From Luteirhabdus salina (GTDB taxonomy: Bacteria > Bacteroidota > Bacteroidia > Flavobacteriales > Flavobacteriaceae), in NCBI GenBank assembly GCA_025384855.1, contig JALAHT010000002.1:248001-312000 (forward strand): a stretch of 64,000 bases of DNA. Direction: 5' to 3'. Shown here piece after piece: positions 53,310-64,000 of this stretch; within the stretch, counting starts at the first letter, position 1; each line of letters opens with the position of its first letter. Made by a program: the position numbers and the translations under genes. The notes beneath the pieces were generated by a model. It searched no databases. It had not been told where the DNA came from and worked only from the letters and a program-made list of their open reading frames with translations.

Positions 53310-54516
53310 GGGTCTGTTGTATAATGTATTCTAAAATATCCTGAGCAACTTCGCTCTTAGGTTTAACACCAAAAGCGGTTACTTTATTGTGGCTATCGAT
53401 TAAGGTAATCTTATTCGTGTCCTTTTTAAAGCCAGCGCCTTCGTCGTTCAGCGAATTTAATACAATTAAATCCAAATTCTTTTTCTCAAGCTTTCTTTTT
53501 GCGTTTTCCAACTCGTTTTCGGTTTCCATGGCGAAACCAACGAGGTATTGTCCTTTTCTTTTTTGTGCCCCCATGGTGCCTAAAATATCCTGGGTGCGCT
53601 CAAGCACGAGTGTCAGATCACCTTCCTTTTTCTTCATTTTTTGGGTTGAAGTGTTTTTCGGTCGATAATCGGCTACCGCAGCACTGAAAATAGCAATATC
53701 GCTATTGCTGAAACGGGCTTCCACCACTTCGAACATTTCCTTTGCTGAAGTTATTTGAACGATTTCAACTTTATCATGAGCGAATTGAAGGTATGTCGGA
53801 CCGGAAACGAGTGTAACGCTTGCTCCTAAATCGGCCGCTTTTTCTGCAATGGCAAACCCCATTTTCCCACTGGAGTGATTCCCTATATATCGGACAGGAT
53901 CGATAGCCTCATAGGTTGGGCCTGCTGTTACTAAAACTTTTTTTCCCTTTAACGGAAGGTTTTTTTCTAATTCCTCCTTAAGGAATGCAACGATGTTTTC
54001 GGGTTCTGCCATTCTTCCCTTCCCTGAAAGACCGCTGGCCAATTCGCCATCCTCCGCAGGAATTTGAAGAACTCCGTATTCTTTTAGTGTATTGAAATTA
54101 TTTTTAGTTGAAGGGTGCTTGTACATATCCAAATCCATTGCCGGCGCATAAAACACTGGGCATTTGGCTGAAAGATAGGTAGCAAGCAATAGGTTGTCGG
54201 CAGTGCCATTGGCCATTTTGGAAAGCGTGTTCGCTGTGGCCGGAGCGATAATAAACAAATCAGCCCAAAGTCCCAATGCTACATGATTGGTCCATTGGGC
54301 GTTTTCATCTTCTTCATCTACCAGCGAAGAATGTACATCATTCTTGGAAACGGTAGAGAGGGTTAATGGAGTCACGAAGTCTTTTGCTGAAGGTGTCATG
54401 ATGACCTTAACTTCAGCCCCTTCCTTCACCAATAGGCGCACTAGGAAAGGAGTTTTATACGCGGCAATACCGGCAGTAATACCGAGTAGGATCTTTTTTC
54501 CGCGTAAAACCGACAT
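53302..54516 (-). CDS. coaBC: bifunctional phosphopantothenoylcysteine decarboxylase/synthase CoaBC
   Basis: A 404-residue fusion catalysing two steps of CoA synthesis. The CoaC half (about 1-185) has KILLGITAGIAAYKTPFLVR, the PANTANTLSKMANGTADNLL-like ATANTLSKMANG and APAMDLDMY motifs; the CoaB half (about 190-400) starts KVLVTAGPTYEAIDPVRYIGN and includes SSGKMGFAIAEKA and FSAAVADYRPK. Length is typical. It is three bases from rpoZ, and this coaBC-rpoZ pairing is widespread in bacteria. Confidence 0.95.
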   Translation of the reverse strand: MSVLRGKKILLGITAGIAAYKTPFLVRLLVKEGAEVKVIMTPSAKDFVTPLTLSTVSKNDVHSSLVDEEDENAQWTNHVALGLWADLFIIAPATANTLSKMANGTADNLLLATYLSAKCPVFYAPAMDLDMYKHPSTKNNFNTLKEYGVLQIPAEDGELASGLSGKGRMAEPENIVAFLKEELEKNLPLKGKKVLVTAGPTYEAIDPVRYIGNHSSGKMGFAIAEKAADLGASVTLVSGPTYLQFAHDKVEIVQITSAKEMFEVVEARFSNSDIAIFSAAVADYRPKNTSTQKMKKKEGDLTLVLERTQDILGTMGAQKRKGQYLVGFAMETENELENAKRKLEKKNLDLIVLNSLNDEGAGFKKDTNKITLIDSHNKVTAFGVKPKSEVAQDILEYIIQQTHA

Positions 54517-54519
54517 GAC

Positions 54520-54855
54520 TTATCCCTTAATTTCTTCGTCCTTGGTATTGCGATAATAAATCTTATCGTTCAACCATTCCTCGATAGCGAGGGCATGAGG
54601 CTTTGGTAAGCGCTCATAGAATTTAGACACTTCAATTTGCTCCTTGTTCTCGAAAATTTCTTCCAAGCTATCGTTGTAGGTCGCAAATTCATCTAATTTC
54701 TCCAATAACTCCTTTTTGATATCGGAATTAATCTGTGTGGCTCTTTTCGAAATAATGGAAATAGCCTCATAGATATTATCCGTTGGCGCATCGATTTTAT
54801 TCTTATCAATGGTCGTAGTGGTAATAGGAGCTTCAGAGTTCTTTACATCTATCAT
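54520..54855 (-). CDS. rpoZ: RNA polymerase omega subunit (Rpb6-like, Bacteroidota type)
   Basis: A 111-residue small RNA polymerase subunit of the RpoZ/Rpb6 superfamily in its Bacteroidota form. The core reads NIYEAISIISKRATQINSDIK, the usual N-terminal helices binding the beta-prime subunit; the extended C-terminal part (FYERLPKPHALAIEEWLNDKIYYRN) is characteristic of the Bacteroidota version. It lies between bamD and coaBC with short gaps on both sides, as is usual for omega genes. Confidence 0.87.
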   Translation of the reverse strand: MIDVKNSEAPITTTTIDKNKIDAPTDNIYEAISIISKRATQINSDIKKELLEKLDEFATYNDSLEEIFENKEQIEVSKFYERLPKPHALAIEEWLNDKIYYRNTKDEEIKG

Positions 54856-54870
54856 AAGTTCAACTTTTAT

Positions 54871-55686
54871 TTACGGTTCAATTTCTTCTACGGTACCCAA
54901 ACGAACGTCAATATCCTGTGCAATTTCATCAGCCTCTGCACGCATGGAACCAGATTCATAATATTTTAAATAATTTTGATAATATTCCTTCGCCGTCTGC
55001 AACCGTTCATCTACCAACTGTGGTAAACTACGAATTGCCAAATTATAAGCGGCTTTCAATCTTCCCAAATAGGCTTCTTCACGAAAATCGCTACCGGGAT
55101 GATCTTGAATAAAATTATCGTATGCTTCTATTGCTGGTCGGAAATCACCAATATAGTCAGCAATCCGTAGATGCTGATTGGCAATTTCAATATCTTTCTT
55201 CTCTAACTTGGTACGGAGTTCGTCTACCATTTCATTGGCGCGCTGCCGCTTATCAGACTCTGGATATTTGTTGATATAGCCCTGTAAACGCTCGAGCGCC
55301 GTGTAGGTATCCTCTTGATCTAGTGAAAAACGAGGGGAAAGCTCATAATAACTTCTTGCCGAACGGTAGGCTGCAACCTCAACACTATCGCTGCTAGGGT
55401 AGGATTCCTCGAAACGCTCAAACTGATATCCAGATAGGTAATAATCGCCCATCTGATAAAACGTATTCGCATACATAAACATCAAACGTTCCGCCTGAGG
55501 TTTTCCGCGATACACTGGCACAATCTGCTCGAATAATCGAAGTGCCTTTTTATGTTTTCCAAGTTTGTATAGGCTATCTGCTACTTTATATTTTCGCCCC
55601 GAATCGTCCGAACTCAGCACGCGTTGGTACTCGCTACAGGAGCTTAGGGTGATACAAAAAAGTAAGATAGCTAGGATTGCTCTCAT
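54871..55686 (-). CDS. bamD: outer membrane assembly lipoprotein BamD
   Basis: A 271-residue lipoprotein from the preferred ATG at 55686 (MRAILAILLFCITLSSC, Cys17 lipobox). Five TPR-like helical repeats follow (KVADSLYKLGKHKKALRLFEQIV; SDSVEVAAYRSARSYYEL; PGSDFREEAYLGRLKAAYNLA), the layout of BamD, which helps BamA insert outer-membrane proteins. An ATG at 55701 is in frame, but it sits only four bases from a -7 box. It heads the minus-strand rpoZ-coaBC-porD series. Confidence 0.9.
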   Translation of the reverse strand: MRAILAILLFCITLSSCSEYQRVLSSDDSGRKYKVADSLYKLGKHKKALRLFEQIVPVYRGKPQAERLMFMYANTFYQMGDYYLSGYQFERFEESYPSSDSVEVAAYRSARSYYELSPRFSLDQEDTYTALERLQGYINKYPESDKRQRANEMVDELRTKLEKKDIEIANQHLRIADYIGDFRPAIEAYDNFIQDHPGSDFREEAYLGRLKAAYNLAIRSLPQLVDERLQTAKEYYQNYLKYYESGSMRAEADEIAQDIDVRLGTVEEIEP

Positions 55687-55705
55687 GGCGTTATAAAACA
55701 TCGTG

Positions 55706-55713
55706 CAAAAGTA
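55706..55713 (-). promoter_or_regulatory. -7 promoter element of bamD
   Basis: TACTTTTG on the minus strand fully matches TAnnTTTG, 19 bases before the preferred ATG; no -33 TTG at standard spacing. Confidence 0.4.
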
Positions 55714-55787
55714 GTGAATTATACGTGATTATAAAAACTTTTTAAACCGTCTGGTAGTGTACAAACGACGACTCTTTTCAGCTATTG

Positions 55788-56669
55788 TTACCAAGTCTCA
55801 ATAAAAGCTGAAATTTTTGATTCCAGTTTAGGGGAAGCTTTTACTAAAGGCAGGCGTACCGTATCACCGCAAATACCTCTTTTTTTGAAGACCGATTTAA
55901 TACCGGCAGGGTTTCCCTCTTCAAAAATATAATCGATTGCGGGCGCTATTCTATTGTGAATCTCGTAGGCTTCGTCTACCTTCCGATCGAGTCCTAAACG
56001 AACCATTTTAGAAAAATCTTCTGGAAAGCCTTCTCCAATCACCGAAATAACACCGGCGCCTCCAGCCAAGACCATTGGTAAGGTAATCATATCATCACCT
56101 GAAATAACCAGGAAATTATCTGGTGTTCCAGCAATCATTTGCATGGCTTGAACGATATTTCCTGCCGCTTCTTTGATTCCTATAATGCTTTCGAAATCAT
56201 TCGCCAGTCGAATGACGGTCTCGGGCAGCATATTACTTGCCGTTCTACCGGGAACATTATATAAGATGATTGGCTTAGGTGCCATTTGGGCAATAGCCGC
56301 AAAATGCTGGTAAATGCCTTCTTGGGTAGGTTTGTTATACATCGGAGAAACCGAAAGGATAGCGGTAAACGCGCTCAGATCGCAAGTGTTCATTTCGGCC
56401 ATCACAGCTTTTGTATCATTTCCGCCAATTCCCAATACGAGCGGAAGTGCGCCATCGTTTTCGGCGACTATGGTATCGATGACCAATTGTTTTTCTTCTT
56501 TTGAAAGCGTCGCACTTTCGGCAGTGGTTCCCAACACCACCAAATAATCGATTCCGTTATCGATTTGATAACGAACAACGCGTTTTAACCCCTCCACATC
56601 TACCGAAAAATCTTCCTTAAATGGCGTAATTAATGCTACTCCCGTTCCTATTAATTCTTTCATCATCAT
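55788..56669 (-). CDS. dapA: 4-hydroxy-tetrahydrodipicolinate synthase
   Basis: A 293-residue (beta/alpha)8 aldolase that condenses pyruvate with aspartate semialdehyde in lysine and diaminopimelate synthesis. Motifs: [46 protein letters not shown] (catalytic Tyr) and the Schiff-base lysine in [10 protein letters not shown] near residue 165. The start could be any of three consecutive ATG codons (56663-56669). Length is typical. Confidence 0.95.
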   Translation of the reverse strand: MMMKELIGTGVALITPFKEDFSVDVEGLKRVVRYQIDNGIDYLVVLGTTAESATLSKEEKQLVIDTIVAENDGALPLVLGIGGNDTKAVMAEMNTCDLSAFTAILSVSPMYNKPTQEGIYQHFAAIAQMAPKPIILYNVPGRTASNMLPETVIRLANDFESIIGIKEAAGNIVQAMQMIAGTPDNFLVISGDDMITLPMVLAGGAGVISVIGEGFPEDFSKMVRLGLDRKVDEAYEIHNRIAPAIDYIFEEGNPAGIKSVFKKRGICGDTVRLPLVKASPKLESKISAFIETW

Positions 56670-56697
56670 TTTTTTTCCTATCGGTTACAAGCCGATG

Positions 56698-57237
56698 TTA
56701 TGTTGTTACGGAGGTTTCGGCTTCAATCTTACCCAATACCTCTAGATATTTTTTTAGTTCTTTCTTGAATTCGTTGAAATCGTTTGGCGACATTCCCAAA
56801 ACCAAATCAAACAACCGATCGTCGGCTCCCGAAAAGCCAACCTTGAACTTGGCTTCACTTTCTGAAACCAACAAATCCATATAGACGTTTTCTTCAGCAT
56901 AGAATCCCACCAACACATCGAAACTTCGATTTAGGAATTCTGCGGCATTCTGATTGTGCAAATCGCCTTTCCAAGTGAAGTGCTTGTTATTCACCTGATT
57001 CTGACGCAGCGAAGGTTGCTTCTTCTTCACCTCCAAGAAAGAAAACACCGAAACATCGTTCGGATGTATGTGAAAATAACCCGCTAAGTCATACAACTTC
57101 TCAAAATCCTGAAGCACTCTTTCATCCACCAAAAAACCAAGGGTTTTCATGGGAGCGTTCACTTCGGAACGATCTCTCTTTCCTAAGTTTCGATCGATGT
57201 CTTTGCGCAGGGCTCGGCGTTTTAATTTTTCAAACAT
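56698..57237 (-). CDS. uncharacterised protein (DUF6913-like)
   Basis: From the ATG at 57237 (MFEKLKRRALRKDIDRN) the product has 179 residues and no signal peptide; the longer frame to 57303 overlaps ligA by eight bases and adds 22 residues that I consider less likely. The protein contains KTLGFLVDERVLQDFEKLYDLA, NKHFTWKGDLHNQNAAEFLNR and DVLVGFYAEENVYMDLLV, a pattern I weakly associate with flavobacterial DUF6913 proteins. It lies between ligA and dapA on the same strand. Function unknown. Confidence 0.7.
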   Translation of the reverse strand: MFEKLKRRALRKDIDRNLGKRDRSEVNAPMKTLGFLVDERVLQDFEKLYDLAGYFHIHPNDVSVFSFLEVKKKQPSLRQNQVNNKHFTWKGDLHNQNAAEFLNRSFDVLVGFYAEENVYMDLLVSESEAKFKVGFSGADDRLFDLVLGMSPNDFNEFKKELKKYLEVLGKIEAETSVTT

Positions 57238-57295
57238 TTCATCCGTAGGTTGCGTTGCAAAAATACCAAATTTGAATGGTAGTGAAGCATTGATG

Positions 57296-59950
<2,655 letters not shown>

Positions 59951-59954
<4 letters not shown>

Positions 59955-60802
59955 GGTCGGTTGGCTTTTAGCATTCGGAAGCGGTCTCTAAAATCCTTTT
60001 GTAAGGTAATATTGGTATAGCCTTCGGTTTCTAGCAATGCTTTCATTTCTTCACTAAGATACTCATTAATCTCGAAGAAAAGGGTGCCACCAGGTTTTAA
60101 GTACTGGCATCCAATTCGCGCAATTGTCCGATAAAACACCAAGGGGTCGTCATCTGAAACGTATAAGGCCGAATCGGGTTCATAATCCAATACGTTTATA
60201 TCCATCTGTTCTTTTTCAGAATTCCGGACATAGGGCGGATTCGAAACAATACAATCGAAGGTTTCTGACAATTGATTGTTTTCTAGAATGTTTTGGCAAA
60301 AGAAAGTAACCTGTGTCTTGTTATGTTCCGCATTTTTCTCCGCTAGATGAAGGGCTTCTTCGGAAACATCCAAGGCTGAAACGGACGCCTGTGATAAATT
60401 CTTTTCTAAAGCGATAGCGATACAGCCCGTTCCCGTGCCGATATCTAAGATATTGAAAACTTCTTTTCTACCTTTCAGTTCGGAAATTACCCAATCGACC
60501 AACTCTTCGGTCTCGGGACGCGGAATCAAGGTATGTTCGTTTACCTGAAACGATAGTCCGTAAAATTCGGTTTCCCCTATAATATATTGAACAGGTTCCT
60601 GCTGCTTCAACCGTTGGATGGCATCTTCAAATGCTTCGCGTTCGGCAACGGAAAGGATTCGCTTTGGGTGCAGCGATATTTCAATTGGGGTAAGCTCCAA
60701 AAAAGCTTCACATAAAATTCGAAAGATACTCTGCAGCTCCTCTTCGGGATAGGTTTCGGATAATTGTGCTTGATATTTCTTTTTGAGGTTAAGTACGGTC
60801 AT
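59951..60802 (-). CDS. prmC: peptide chain release factor N5-glutamine methyltransferase
   Basis: A 283-residue SAM-dependent enzyme that methylates the GGQ glutamine of release factors. An N-terminal helical domain (about 1-90, ending with YIIGETEFYGLSFQV) precedes the Rossmann domain with ILDIGTGTGCIAIAL (motif I) and the catalytic FDCIVSNPPYVRN near residue 185. Length is typical. It lies two bases from the GNAT gene and overlaps the LOG gene, so all three are probably one operon. Confidence 0.95.
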
Positions 60803-60804
60803 GA

Positions 60805-61290
60805 CTACAGTTGTAACAACATCTGGACTTGGCAGGCGTGGTGACCGGTATTTCCCATTGGTCCATCCAAGTATTCAAATCCGTTCTTTGCATATAGCTT
60901 TTGGGCCGCGGTCATATTTGGCATGGTTTCCAGATAACACTTTTCGTAGCCCAACTCGCGCGCCTTCACCAAACAGCGCTTAATCATGGTCGTTCCAATC
61001 CCTCGGTTCCGTGCCTCTGGCAAGTAGTACATCTTTTGAAGTTCGCAAGTATTCTCATCGCCACCAGCCAAAGGCGCAATTCCGGCACCGCCAATGATTT
61101 TTCCGTTTTCCTCGACTACAAAATATACAGCCTTTTCTGCCTCGTAGGCATTATAAAGATTTTCAAGGGAGGAATCGGCGTACGCTGTTCCTTCTTTAGG
61201 CGCATCGAACGACTCAAGTACAGTTCGAATGACGGTTGCCATAGCGGTATTATCTTTTTCTTCAATCGGTCGGATAATGGGGGCTTGCAT
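60805..61290 (-). CDS. GNAT family N-acetyltransferase
   Basis: The ATG at 61290 (MQAPIIRPIEEKDN) is preferred; the frame extends 60 residues further but through ribD on the other strand. The 161-residue GNAT domain shows IRPIEEKDNTAMATVIR, VEENGKIIGGAGIAPL and the acetyl-CoA-binding LPEARNRGIGTTMI, then KLYAKNGFEYL. The acceptor substrate is unknown. It starts 27 bases from the divergent ribD and precedes prmC. Confidence 0.88.
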   Translation of the reverse strand: MQAPIIRPIEEKDNTAMATVIRTVLESFDAPKEGTAYADSSLENLYNAYEAEKAVYFVVEENGKIIGGAGIAPLAGGDENTCELQKMYYLPEARNRGIGTTMIKRCLVKARELGYEKCYLETMPNMTAAQKLYAKNGFEYLDGPMGNTGHHACQVQMLLQL

Positions 61291-61312
61291 TTGTTCTATT
61301 CTCGTATTTTTG
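61285..61312 (+). promoter_or_regulatory. promoter of ribD
   Basis: TTG (61285-61287), 17 bases, then TATTTTTG (61305-61312) fully matches the flavobacterial consensus. Its -33 element overlaps the start codon region of the divergent GNAT gene, and the -7 box ends five bases before the GTG start of ribD. Confidence 0.55.
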
Positions 61313-61317
61313 CGGAT

Positions 61318-62364
61318 GTGAAGGTACAAGAAAAATTTATGTCGCGTTGCATTCAACTGGCCAAAAACGGGCTCGGAACCACCTATCCGAACCCCATGGT
61401 TGGCAGTGTTATTGTTCACAATGAAACTATTATCGGGGAAGGTTGGCACCAAAAAGCAGGTGAACCACATGCCGAAGTGAATGCTATTCGCTCGGTTTCA
61501 GATGAAGCACTACTTCCTGAAGCTACGATGTACGTCAGTTTAGAGCCATGCAGTCATTTTGGAAAGACCCCTCCTTGTAGCGACCTGATTATTTCAAAAG
61601 GAATCAAAAAGGTAGTGATTGGCAGTGCCGATCCGAATCCGCAAGTAGCAGGCCGAGGCATCAAAAAACTGATGGAAGCCGGTTGTGAAGTTGTCGTAGG
61701 AATTTTAGAGGAAGAATGCTTCGACCTAAATAAACGCTTCTTCACCTTTCACACCAAAAAGAGACCTTATATAGTATTGAAATGGGCCCAAACCCAAAAT
61801 GGTTTTATCGCTCCCGAGAAAAGTGTCCGAGAAGGCACCGAACCGTATTGGATTACCGGTTCTCAAGCCAGGCAATGGGTTCACAAACAACGAGCGGAGG
61901 AACAGGCTATTTTAGTAGGCACACAAACAGTATTGGACGACAATCCTAGCTTAACGGTACGCGATTGGAAAGGAACTTCCCCCTTACGAGTGATACTAGA
62001 CAGAACCCTTCGCATACCAGAAGATTTCAACATCTTTAAAAATAGAAAAACGCTTGTGCTAACAGAAGTGGAAAAAGCATCGACCGAAACTGTCGCATAC
62101 GAAAAAATCGATTTTTCAAAGGCTATTGTGAATCAAGTATGTGAAGTGTTGCACCAGCGAGATATTCAGAGTCTGATTATTGAAGGTGGTCGACAGACCC
62201 TTCAAACCTTTTTGAATGCCGGGATATGGGATGAAGCCTTTGTCTTTGTGGGAACTACTACTTTTGAAGGGGGCGTGAAAGCACCAGAATGGAAAGGCAC
62301 CGTTCACTCGAAAAAACAACTTGAAAACGATTTGCTGTTGCACATAAAAAATAACGCGCATTGA
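61318..62364 (+). CDS. ribD: bifunctional riboflavin deaminase/reductase RibD
   Basis: A 348-residue enzyme for the second and third steps of riboflavin synthesis. The deaminase domain (about 1-145) has NGLGTTYPNPMVGSVIV, PHAEVNAI and PCSHFGKTPPCSDL zinc ligands; the reductase domain (about 150-348) has KRPYIVLKWAQTQNGFIAP and LIIEGGRQTLQTFLNAG. GTG at 61318 gives MKVQEKFMSRCIQLAKN, which lines up with the E. coli N-terminus (about seven residues before the MxR motif). ATG at 61339 is the alternative, and fits better if the TSS lies just after the -7 box. Confidence 0.93.
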   Translation: MKVQEKFMSRCIQLAKNGLGTTYPNPMVGSVIVHNETIIGEGWHQKAGEPHAEVNAIRSVSDEALLPEATMYVSLEPCSHFGKTPPCSDLIISKGIKKVVIGSADPNPQVAGRGIKKLMEAGCEVVVGILEEECFDLNKRFFTFHTKKRPYIVLKWAQTQNGFIAPEKSVREGTEPYWITGSQARQWVHKQRAEEQAILVGTQTVLDDNPSLTVRDWKGTSPLRVILDRTLRIPEDFNIFKNRKTLVLTEVEKASTETVAYEKIDFSKAIVNQVCEVLHQRDIQSLIIEGGRQTLQTFLNAGIWDEAFVFVGTTTFEGGVKAPEWKGTVHSKKQLENDLLLHIKNNAH

Positions 62365-63233
62365 TATATCTCGCTCTTAGCGTCCTCGCTTCCACCTTAA
62401 TATTCGTAGCTTTTAAGCTATTCGATCGGTTTAAGATCAATACCCTACATGCCATTATCGTCAACTATGTGGTGGCCTGTACTAGTGGCCTTATCGCTTA
62501 TGAGGGCAAAGTTGAGATAGGCGCGTTGCCCAGCTACGAATGGTTTTATTACACCTTGGGATTGGGAGCGTTGTTTATCATCATTTTCAACCTAATGGCC
62601 ATTACGACCCAACGAAGCGGTTTATCGGTGGTGTCGGTGGCAACAAAGATGAGTGTGGTAATTCCCATACTTTTCGGACTATTATACTATAAGGATAGCG
62701 CAGGTTTTTTTAAGATTTTAGGGATTGTTCTCGCATTAATAGCTGTATACCTAGCGAGTATTAAAACGAAGCGGGGGATCAAGATTGAACCCAAGAATCT
62801 TGTTTTTCCCATTTTGGTCTTTCTCGGAAGCGGGATTATCGACACTAGCATAAAGTATTTAGAAGATAGCTTTGTGGCGAAGAATGATGTTCCGCTATTT
62901 TCGGCCACAATATTTGCTGCAGCATTTCTAGTAGGATTCAGTATTATAATAGGTCAGATATTAAAAGGTACATTTCGGTTTCAATTGAAATCGATAGTAG
63001 GTGGAATTGCCTTAGGAATTCCGAACTATTTTTCCATTTATTTTATCGTGCAAGCGCTACGGAGCGGAATTTTAGATAGCTCTGGAATCTTTACGGTGAA
63101 CAATGTTGCCATCGTAATGCTTTCAACCTTATTGGGCATCACCTTGTTTAAAGAAAAATTATTGCGAAAGAATTGGATTGGAATCGTGTTGGCGGTTATC
63201 AGTATCTTTTTGGTTGCTGTGGCTAAGTGGTGA
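62361..63233 (+). CDS. EamA/DMT-family transporter
   Basis: A 290-residue membrane protein with about ten helices in two EamA halves, the drug/metabolite transporter fold: IYLALSVLASTLIFVAFKLFD starts the first helix, and the last helices are GIFTVNNVAIVMLSTLLGITLFKEKL and WIGIVLAVISIFLVAVAK. Substrate unknown. The likely start is TTG at 62361, overlapping the ribD stop (TTGA), so the pair is translationally coupled; no in-frame ATG exists at the first helix. Confidence 0.82.
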   Translation: MIYLALSVLASTLIFVAFKLFDRFKINTLHAIIVNYVVACTSGLIAYEGKVEIGALPSYEWFYYTLGLGALFIIIFNLMAITTQRSGLSVVSVATKMSVVIPILFGLLYYKDSAGFFKILGIVLALIAVYLASIKTKRGIKIEPKNLVFPILVFLGSGIIDTSIKYLEDSFVAKNDVPLFSATIFAAAFLVGFSIIIGQILKGTFRFQLKSIVGGIALGIPNYFSIYFIVQALRSGILDSSGIFTVNNVAIVMLSTLLGITLFKEKLLRKNWIGIVLAVISIFLVAVAKW

Positions 63234-63330
63234 ATGTTTTGTAGGCTGTAGGCTAAAAGACATAAGAATTAATATGCTCTCATAATTCTTAATTCTTAAT
63301 TCTCTGCTACTTTGCCCCTTTGCTCCTTTG

Positions 63331-63386
63331 AAGACACCGCTAATCACTAATGACCAACGACTAATGACTAGTAACTAATGACTAAC
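63331..63386. repeat. imperfect ACTAATGAC-type short repeats
   Basis: The stretch from 63341 to 63385 contains about four imperfect copies of ACTAATGA(C/T) (for example ctaatcactaatgacc, ctaatgacta, ctaatgacta), the last of which includes the yigZ start codon. A neighbouring ATTCTTAATT tandem lies at 63282-63302. Such AT-rich intergenic tandems recall dispersed flavobacterial repeats. Confidence 0.45.
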
Positions 63387-64000
63387 AAGGACACCTATAA
63401 AACCATTACCAAGCCTTCTGAAGAAGTTCTCTTTAAAGATCGGGGCAGTAAGTTCTTTGGGTATGCTTTTCCCGTGAAAAATGAAGCTGAGATTGAAGAT
63501 CACATCGCTGCGTTGAAGTCGCAACACCACAAAGCACGCCATTGGTGTTATGCTTGGCAATTGGGAAAGGAATACGACCGATTTCGGGCCAACGACGATG
63601 GCGAACCCAGCAACAGTGCCGGAATGCCTATTTATGGTCAGTTGCAATCGTTTGAAGTCACCAACACCTTGGTGGTAGTCGTTCGATATTTCGGTGGAAC
63701 AAAATTAGGGGTTGGCGGCTTAATACAAGCGTATAAGACTGCTGCGCAAATGGCGCTGGAGAAATCGAGGATTGTCACCCGCACAATCGACGAGGAATTT
63801 TTGGTTACTTGCGACTACCCAGAAATGAACACCGTCATGCGCATTATTAAGGAAGAAGAACTGGAGGTGCTCCACCAAGAATTACATTTGGACTGCCAGT
63901 TCACACTTTCGGTTCGGAAACGAGATGCCGATCGTATTTTTGAAATTTTCGAAAACACCTATAAGATTACCATCAAAAATCTTTCGGAGGAAGATGCTTA
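63378..64000 (+). CDS. YigZ/IMPACT family protein, cut by window end
   Basis: The frame runs from ATG 63378 for 207 codons and ends in TA at the window edge, so only the last base of the stop codon is probably missing. The product contains SKFFGYAFPVKNEAE, HHKARHWCYAW, DDGEPSNSAGMPIYGQL and VVRYFGGTKLGVGGLIQAYKTAA, the signature of the IMPACT N-terminal domain (YigZ/YvyE). The C-terminal ferredoxin-like part follows. The family is thought to bind nucleic acid or ribosomes; its role is not settled. Confidence 0.92.
   Translation, partial: MTNKDTYKTITKPSEEVLFKDRGSKFFGYAFPVKNEAEIEDHIAALKSQHHKARHWCYAWQLGKEYDRFRANDDGEPSNSAGMPIYGQLQSFEVTNTLVVVVRYFGGTKLGVGGLIQAYKTAAQMALEKSRIVTRTIDEEFLVTCDYPEMNTVMRIIKEEELEVLHQELHLDCQFTLSVRKRDADRIFEIFENTYKITIKNLSEEDA

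Noticed and set aside
60901-61317. N-terminal extension of the ribD reading frame
   Set aside because: It runs opposite to the GNAT gene, contains no RibD-like residues, and lies upstream of the promoter at 61285-61312.
63331-63386. CRISPR-like array
   Set aside because: The repeats are about 9-14 bases, imperfect and without equal-length unique spacers; no cas gene is present.

Overview
The window reads as a housekeeping-rich chromosomal segment of a marine-type member of the Flavobacteriaceae (Bacteroidota). The evidence is a GldI-type gliding lipoprotein, three proteins ending in type IX secretion (T9SS) sorting domains, a PorD-family protein, Bacteroidota-specific families (DUF5686, DUF3810, DUF4835, DUF6503, a Rpb6-like omega subunit), a hybrid two-component regulator with an AraC output domain, and repeated matches to the Flavobacterium promoter consensus TTG-N17-23-TAnnTTTG. 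Shine-Dalgarno sequences are not prominent. The DNA is moderately AT-rich and even in composition. I saw no insertion sequence, prophage, CRISPR array, rRNA or tRNA. No gene-free stretch exceeds about 240 bases; the longest lies upstream of clpB.

Layout. 1-1752: end of an nrnA-like gene, gldI and a cyclophilin-FKBP fusion lipoprotein. 1902-6017: pepD (minus), then a secreted serine hydrolase with a T9SS tail and a DUF3810 membrane protein. 6112-13256: two coupled secreted amidohydrolases, a Cys-rich membrane protein with carboxypeptidase-regulatory-like domains, and a beta-helix-like lipoprotein. 13260-16854: lipocalin-like protein, FG-GAP/ASPIC T9SS cargo and glyA on the minus strand. 16961-22744: fumarylacetoacetase, a lipoprotein, the YtxJ bacillithiol-system protein (minus) and clpB. 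22858-29054: on the minus strand, a 7TM hybrid sensor kinase/AraC regulator followed downstream by four small envelope genes, with csbD upstream. 29197-41512: mainly plus-strand genes (histidine phosphatase, smpB, DUF5686, an oxidoreductase, hbd, DUF1015, YggS, an exonuclease/GIY-YIG fusion, a K+ channel, miaA), interrupted by DUF6503 and pcm. 41545-61290: a long minus-strand run (two-component pair, coaE, YbbR, glycosyltransferase, a 1030-residue T9SS protein, fabI, recN, porD, coaBC, rpoZ, bamD, dapA, ligA, LOG, prmC, GNAT). 61318-64000: ribD, an EamA transporter and a yigZ gene cut by the window end.

Most genes are ordinary core functions. The part most likely to hold something undescribed is 22858-28765: a membrane-bound hybrid regulator next to uncharacterised envelope genes, with two copies of TGTAACAA exactly 21 bp apart in front of the first of them, a spacing expected for an AraC-type output domain. 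Other non-coding signals worth attention are -7 boxes only 4-5 bases from start codons (ligA, smpB, ribD), a TTAAC-N5-GTTAA palindrome shared by two upstream regions, a paired inverted motif before clpB, and two intergenic palindromes that look like dispersed flavobacterial repeats.
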